Part shown: positions 61,430 to 64,000 of the stretch, one piece after another | How the letters are laid out: each line of letters opens with the position of its first letter | Numbering within the stretch: the stretch's first letter is position 1 | Origin: Glandiceps talaboti | Taxonomy: Eukaryota > Hemichordata > Enteropneusta > Spengelidae | Direction: 5' to 3' | Length of the DNA: 64,000 bases | NCBI RefSeq assembly: GCF_964340395.1 | Contig: NC_135557.1 | Location: 7,822,709 to 7,886,708 of the forward strand | The notes under the pieces: generated by a model | Seen by the model: only the letters and a program-made list of their open reading frames with translations | Told to the model about the DNA's origin: nothing | Database searches by the model: none | Position numbers and translations under genes: made by a program

Positions 61430-64000
61430 GTAGTAGTAGTAGAGATGGTCGCCTGGGTGTCATCAAAGTTCAACTTGACAGTGTGGATACAAAGGTGAAA
61501 GTACTACGGGCGAAAACTGCACTGAGAACAAAGGAAAGATATTCTCGGGTGTACATCAGATCATGCAAATCACACGCCGAGCGGCTTATTGAGATGAACT
61601 TCAAAACTATTTTGAAGGACATGCCAGGTGGTTCTGAGTACAGATTTACCGGCAGTGGACGTCTATACAAGAGAACAGAAGGAGAACACCCTCGTAATCC
61701 TCATGCCGAAACACATGGATGAGTTTCCAACCAGCCCCAAGGGTCAACCATTTCGATATCACAGTGGAATATCAACGGTTGGACTGCAAACAATAGAGAT
61801 TTGATAAAGAATATAATTTACTGTCAAAATTCCGATATTTTCTGTCTGAATGAGAATCATTTGAGACCAACTGAATCCATCCAAATTAGTGGTTACACCT
61901 GGTTAGAGTTGCAGTTCATAAAAATGCAATTCGTGCATCAGGTGGGGTGGGTATTCTTGTAAAGAATAATTTATTTAATTCATATTCAGTTTCCATATGT
62001 GATAAATCTCACGACGGTATACTTGGTCTTAAGTTTGTTAACAAGTTTACTGAATACAGCTTCCTAGTCTACGCATGCTACTTATCTCCCGAAAACTCCG
62101 TTTGGGGAAGAAATTCTACCAATTTTTTTAGCCACCTAATTTGTCAATTATATATGAATTGTCAAGTTGATAATGTCATCATTTGTGGAGATTTAAATGG
62201 CAGAGTTGGTTCTTTACTTGATTACATTCCAGATGTTGATGATGTAAATGAGAGATTTCATCTTGACAATACCGTAAACAAACATGGCGAAAGCTTATTG
62301 GAATTTTTGAAAGACACAAAGACGTGTATTTTGAATGGTAGAGTGTCTCCAGAAAACAATAACTTTACGTCCATTTCTCACAGGGGGAAATCAGTAGTTG
62401 ATTACGTACTTTTTTTATTGTACGTACAATAACAAACTTTTTACACTTTGTGCATCATTTTGCAATGTTTTGAGTTATGAACATGGACTTAGTATATGTT
62501 CTTTCGCATTATTTTTTCATGTAGAAAAACATAGTGAAGCTGTTTTATCAAATAAAAATCCAAAATAAATACCAAATTCTCATCCATATGGCCACTTTAA
62601 GTGACAGTGCGTTACCTGACCATTCTGTACTCTCTGTTTTATTTTCAACTTCTGAGTCAATTATTTATACGCCTCACTCTGATGGGCCAAGTAACCCTGA
62701 TGACGGTGACCGTCAAAGAAAGTATAATGTCTCTAGTATTCCAGCAGATTTTCTTGACTCTGATATGTACAGAAATGCGATCATTCAAATTATTGATTCC
62801 ATTCAAGCGCGTCGACAAAATCAATTGGATATTGACAACACATATAGTTTATTTTGTCAATGTATTTTTCATGAAATGGATCTCAAACTTGATCATAGAG
62901 ACGTCCCAGCAACTACTAAGAGGTTGAAAATTTCTAAGCCATTTTGGACAGATGAGTTAACTAATCTCTGGAAAGATATGAGGGCGATGGAACGGCGTTT
63001 TTTGAGTTGTAAATCACATTCAAAAAAGAGTCATGTAGATAGCAAACAAAATTTTCTAAGTGCTCAACGAAGGTTTGATAAAAAATACAGAAGCGAAAAA
63101 AGGGCATATTATAAGCGAATTATGTCAAATATTGAAAATCTGAATACTGAAAATCCCACTGAATTTTGGCGTCACATTAATAAATTGGGTCCCAAGTCAA
63201 ACAAAGACATTCCATTACAAGTCTATGGAGAAAATAACTAATAATAAATATTACAGGTGATTTAAACGAAGTATTGAGAAAATGGAAAAATGATTTTGAA
63301 GGTCTTTATAATTTATCAATCGGTGATATGGAATCTGATTTTGATGATTCTTTTTATGCTAGTGTTATAAATACAAAAGTTCATCTTGAAAATGTGTGTA
63401 ATGGGAACAATTCTAGTATTAATAATTCTCTGAATGCTGAAATATCTTTAGATGAAGTTGTGAAAGTGGTAAATCACTCAAAACGTAATAAGGCTACAGG
63501 TCCTGACAAGATACCATACGAGATCCTGAAAAATGAACGTGCGATTAATTTATTATGTCTCCTTTTCCGTTTTTGTTTTAGTTGTGGTAAAGTTCCCTCT
63601 ATGTGGGGGAATGCAATTATTAAGCCAATTCCAAAATGTTCTTTATCAGACCCTCGTGTACCATTGAATTATAGAGGAATTAGTCTGTTGTCCAATGTCA
63701 GTAAACTTTACTCTGGAGTTTTAAACAACAGACTGACCAATTTTCTTGACTCAGAAAACATTATTGTTGATGAACAGAATGGATTTAGAAAAGCAAGAGC
63801 GTGCATTGATCATATCTATGCACTTACATCTATAATTAGAAATAGAAAAGCACAAGGTCTGCCCACTTTTTGTGCTTTTATTGATATGAAAAAAGCATTT
63901 GACTGGGTTGACAGAGATCTATTGTTTTTCAAATTACTAAATAATGGTATAAATGGGCCTTTTTACGAATCTATCAAAAGTATGTATAGTAAACCACTTT
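61430..64000 (+). mobile_element. Non-LTR retrotransposon, 5'-truncated, runs off the window
   Basis: Plus-strand pieces: end of ORF1 with KSHAERLIEMNFKTILKDMP and YRFTGSGRLYKRTEG; then an apurinic-type endonuclease with SQWNINGW, LNENHLRP, GGVGILVKN, CGDLNGRVG, GKSVVDYVL and, after a 190-bp insertion, SDSALPDHSVLSVLF (the catalytic H in the usual SDH position is kept); then the linker KPFWTDELTNLWKDMRAMER, two stop codons near 63239, and RT: NKATGPDKIPYEILKN, NYRGISLLSNVSKLYSGVLN, EQNGFRKARACIDHI and motif A FIDMKKAFDWVDR. Motifs B and C lie beyond 64000. The clade is uncertain; related sequences are abundant in marine invertebrates. Confidence 0.82.
62407..62598. mobile_element. Right half of the foldback MITE, inside the LINE endonuclease
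   Basis: Begins at the palindrome TTATTGTACGTACAATAA and continues AACAAACTTTTTACACTTTG..., ending CTCATCCATATGGCCACT, parallel to 57396-57570. The left arm is absent. It separates DYVL from SDSALPDH in the endonuclease; the codons normally between them are missing, so a deletion accompanied or followed the insertion. Confidence 0.75.

Overview
The window reads as eukaryotic, AT-rich, intron-bearing genomic DNA from an invertebrate. The signs are long (GA)n, (TA)n, (GATA)n and (CTA)n microsatellites, several clades of non-LTR retrotransposon remnants, Penelope-like and Gypsy remnants, tRNA-derived SINEs, many short inverted-repeat elements, and only a few host coding signals. The histamine N-methyltransferase-like gene, the single-exon rhodopsin-type GPCR and the mix of repeats would fit a lancelet (Branchiostoma) or a similar marine invertebrate. 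That is my inference and I cannot confirm it without a search.

Layout. Positions 2057-21327 are bounded by two perfectly identical, inverted 259-bp repeats that begin CACTAG and are flanked by CCC on both outer sides. This looks like a giant CACTA-type terminal-inverted-repeat element of about 19.3 kb whose interior holds no recognisable transposase. Nested inside are a 154-bp GC-rich perfect palindrome with a 9-bp target-site duplication, a TTAA-flanked 1.8-kb element with 62-bp identical TIRs, LINE remnants, GGCCTA-ended MITEs and many hairpins. Positions 28.5-30.6 kb hold a three-exon histamine N-methyltransferase-like gene broken by a frameshift and an in-frame stop. Positions 30.6-32 kb are tandem and dispersed repeats. 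Positions 33-38 kb hold a MITE, a minisatellite and a CR1/L2-like LINE with a reverse-transcriptase ORF of 395 codons, plus a duplicated endonuclease segment. Positions 41-47 kb hold a SINE, a recent tandem duplication, a Penelope-like deletion derivative and an irregular array of a GTAACGTACATTT motif. Positions 47.8-51.3 kb are a nearly complete but decayed CR1-type LINE with a PHD-like finger in ORF1. A Penelope-type endonuclease tail (51.6-51.95 kb), a Gypsy pol remnant lacking its integrase core (52.6-54.5 kb) and an intact 324-residue GPCR (55.4-56.3 kb) follow. The right end (61.4-64 kb) is a fourth LINE that runs off the window.

The most interesting signal is a family of extremely short palindromic insertions. 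Eight intact or complete copies (counting a duplicated one once), one half-copy and one decayed copy are 13-36 bp long, have ends of the form CATAGAC...GTCTATG or CTCAGACC...GGTCTGAG, and sit between 7-bp direct repeats. In one case a paralogous sequence 8.8 kb away preserves the empty site. In another the insertion interrupts a LINE reading frame precisely at the duplicated codons. One copy sits exactly at the breakpoint of a 292-bp tandem duplication. They look like a transposon reduced to little more than its ends.

Few genes here can be said to work together: the window is mostly accessory DNA around an intact GPCR, a dead or dying methyltransferase gene, and two or three possible isolated exons of genes that extend beyond what can be resolved.
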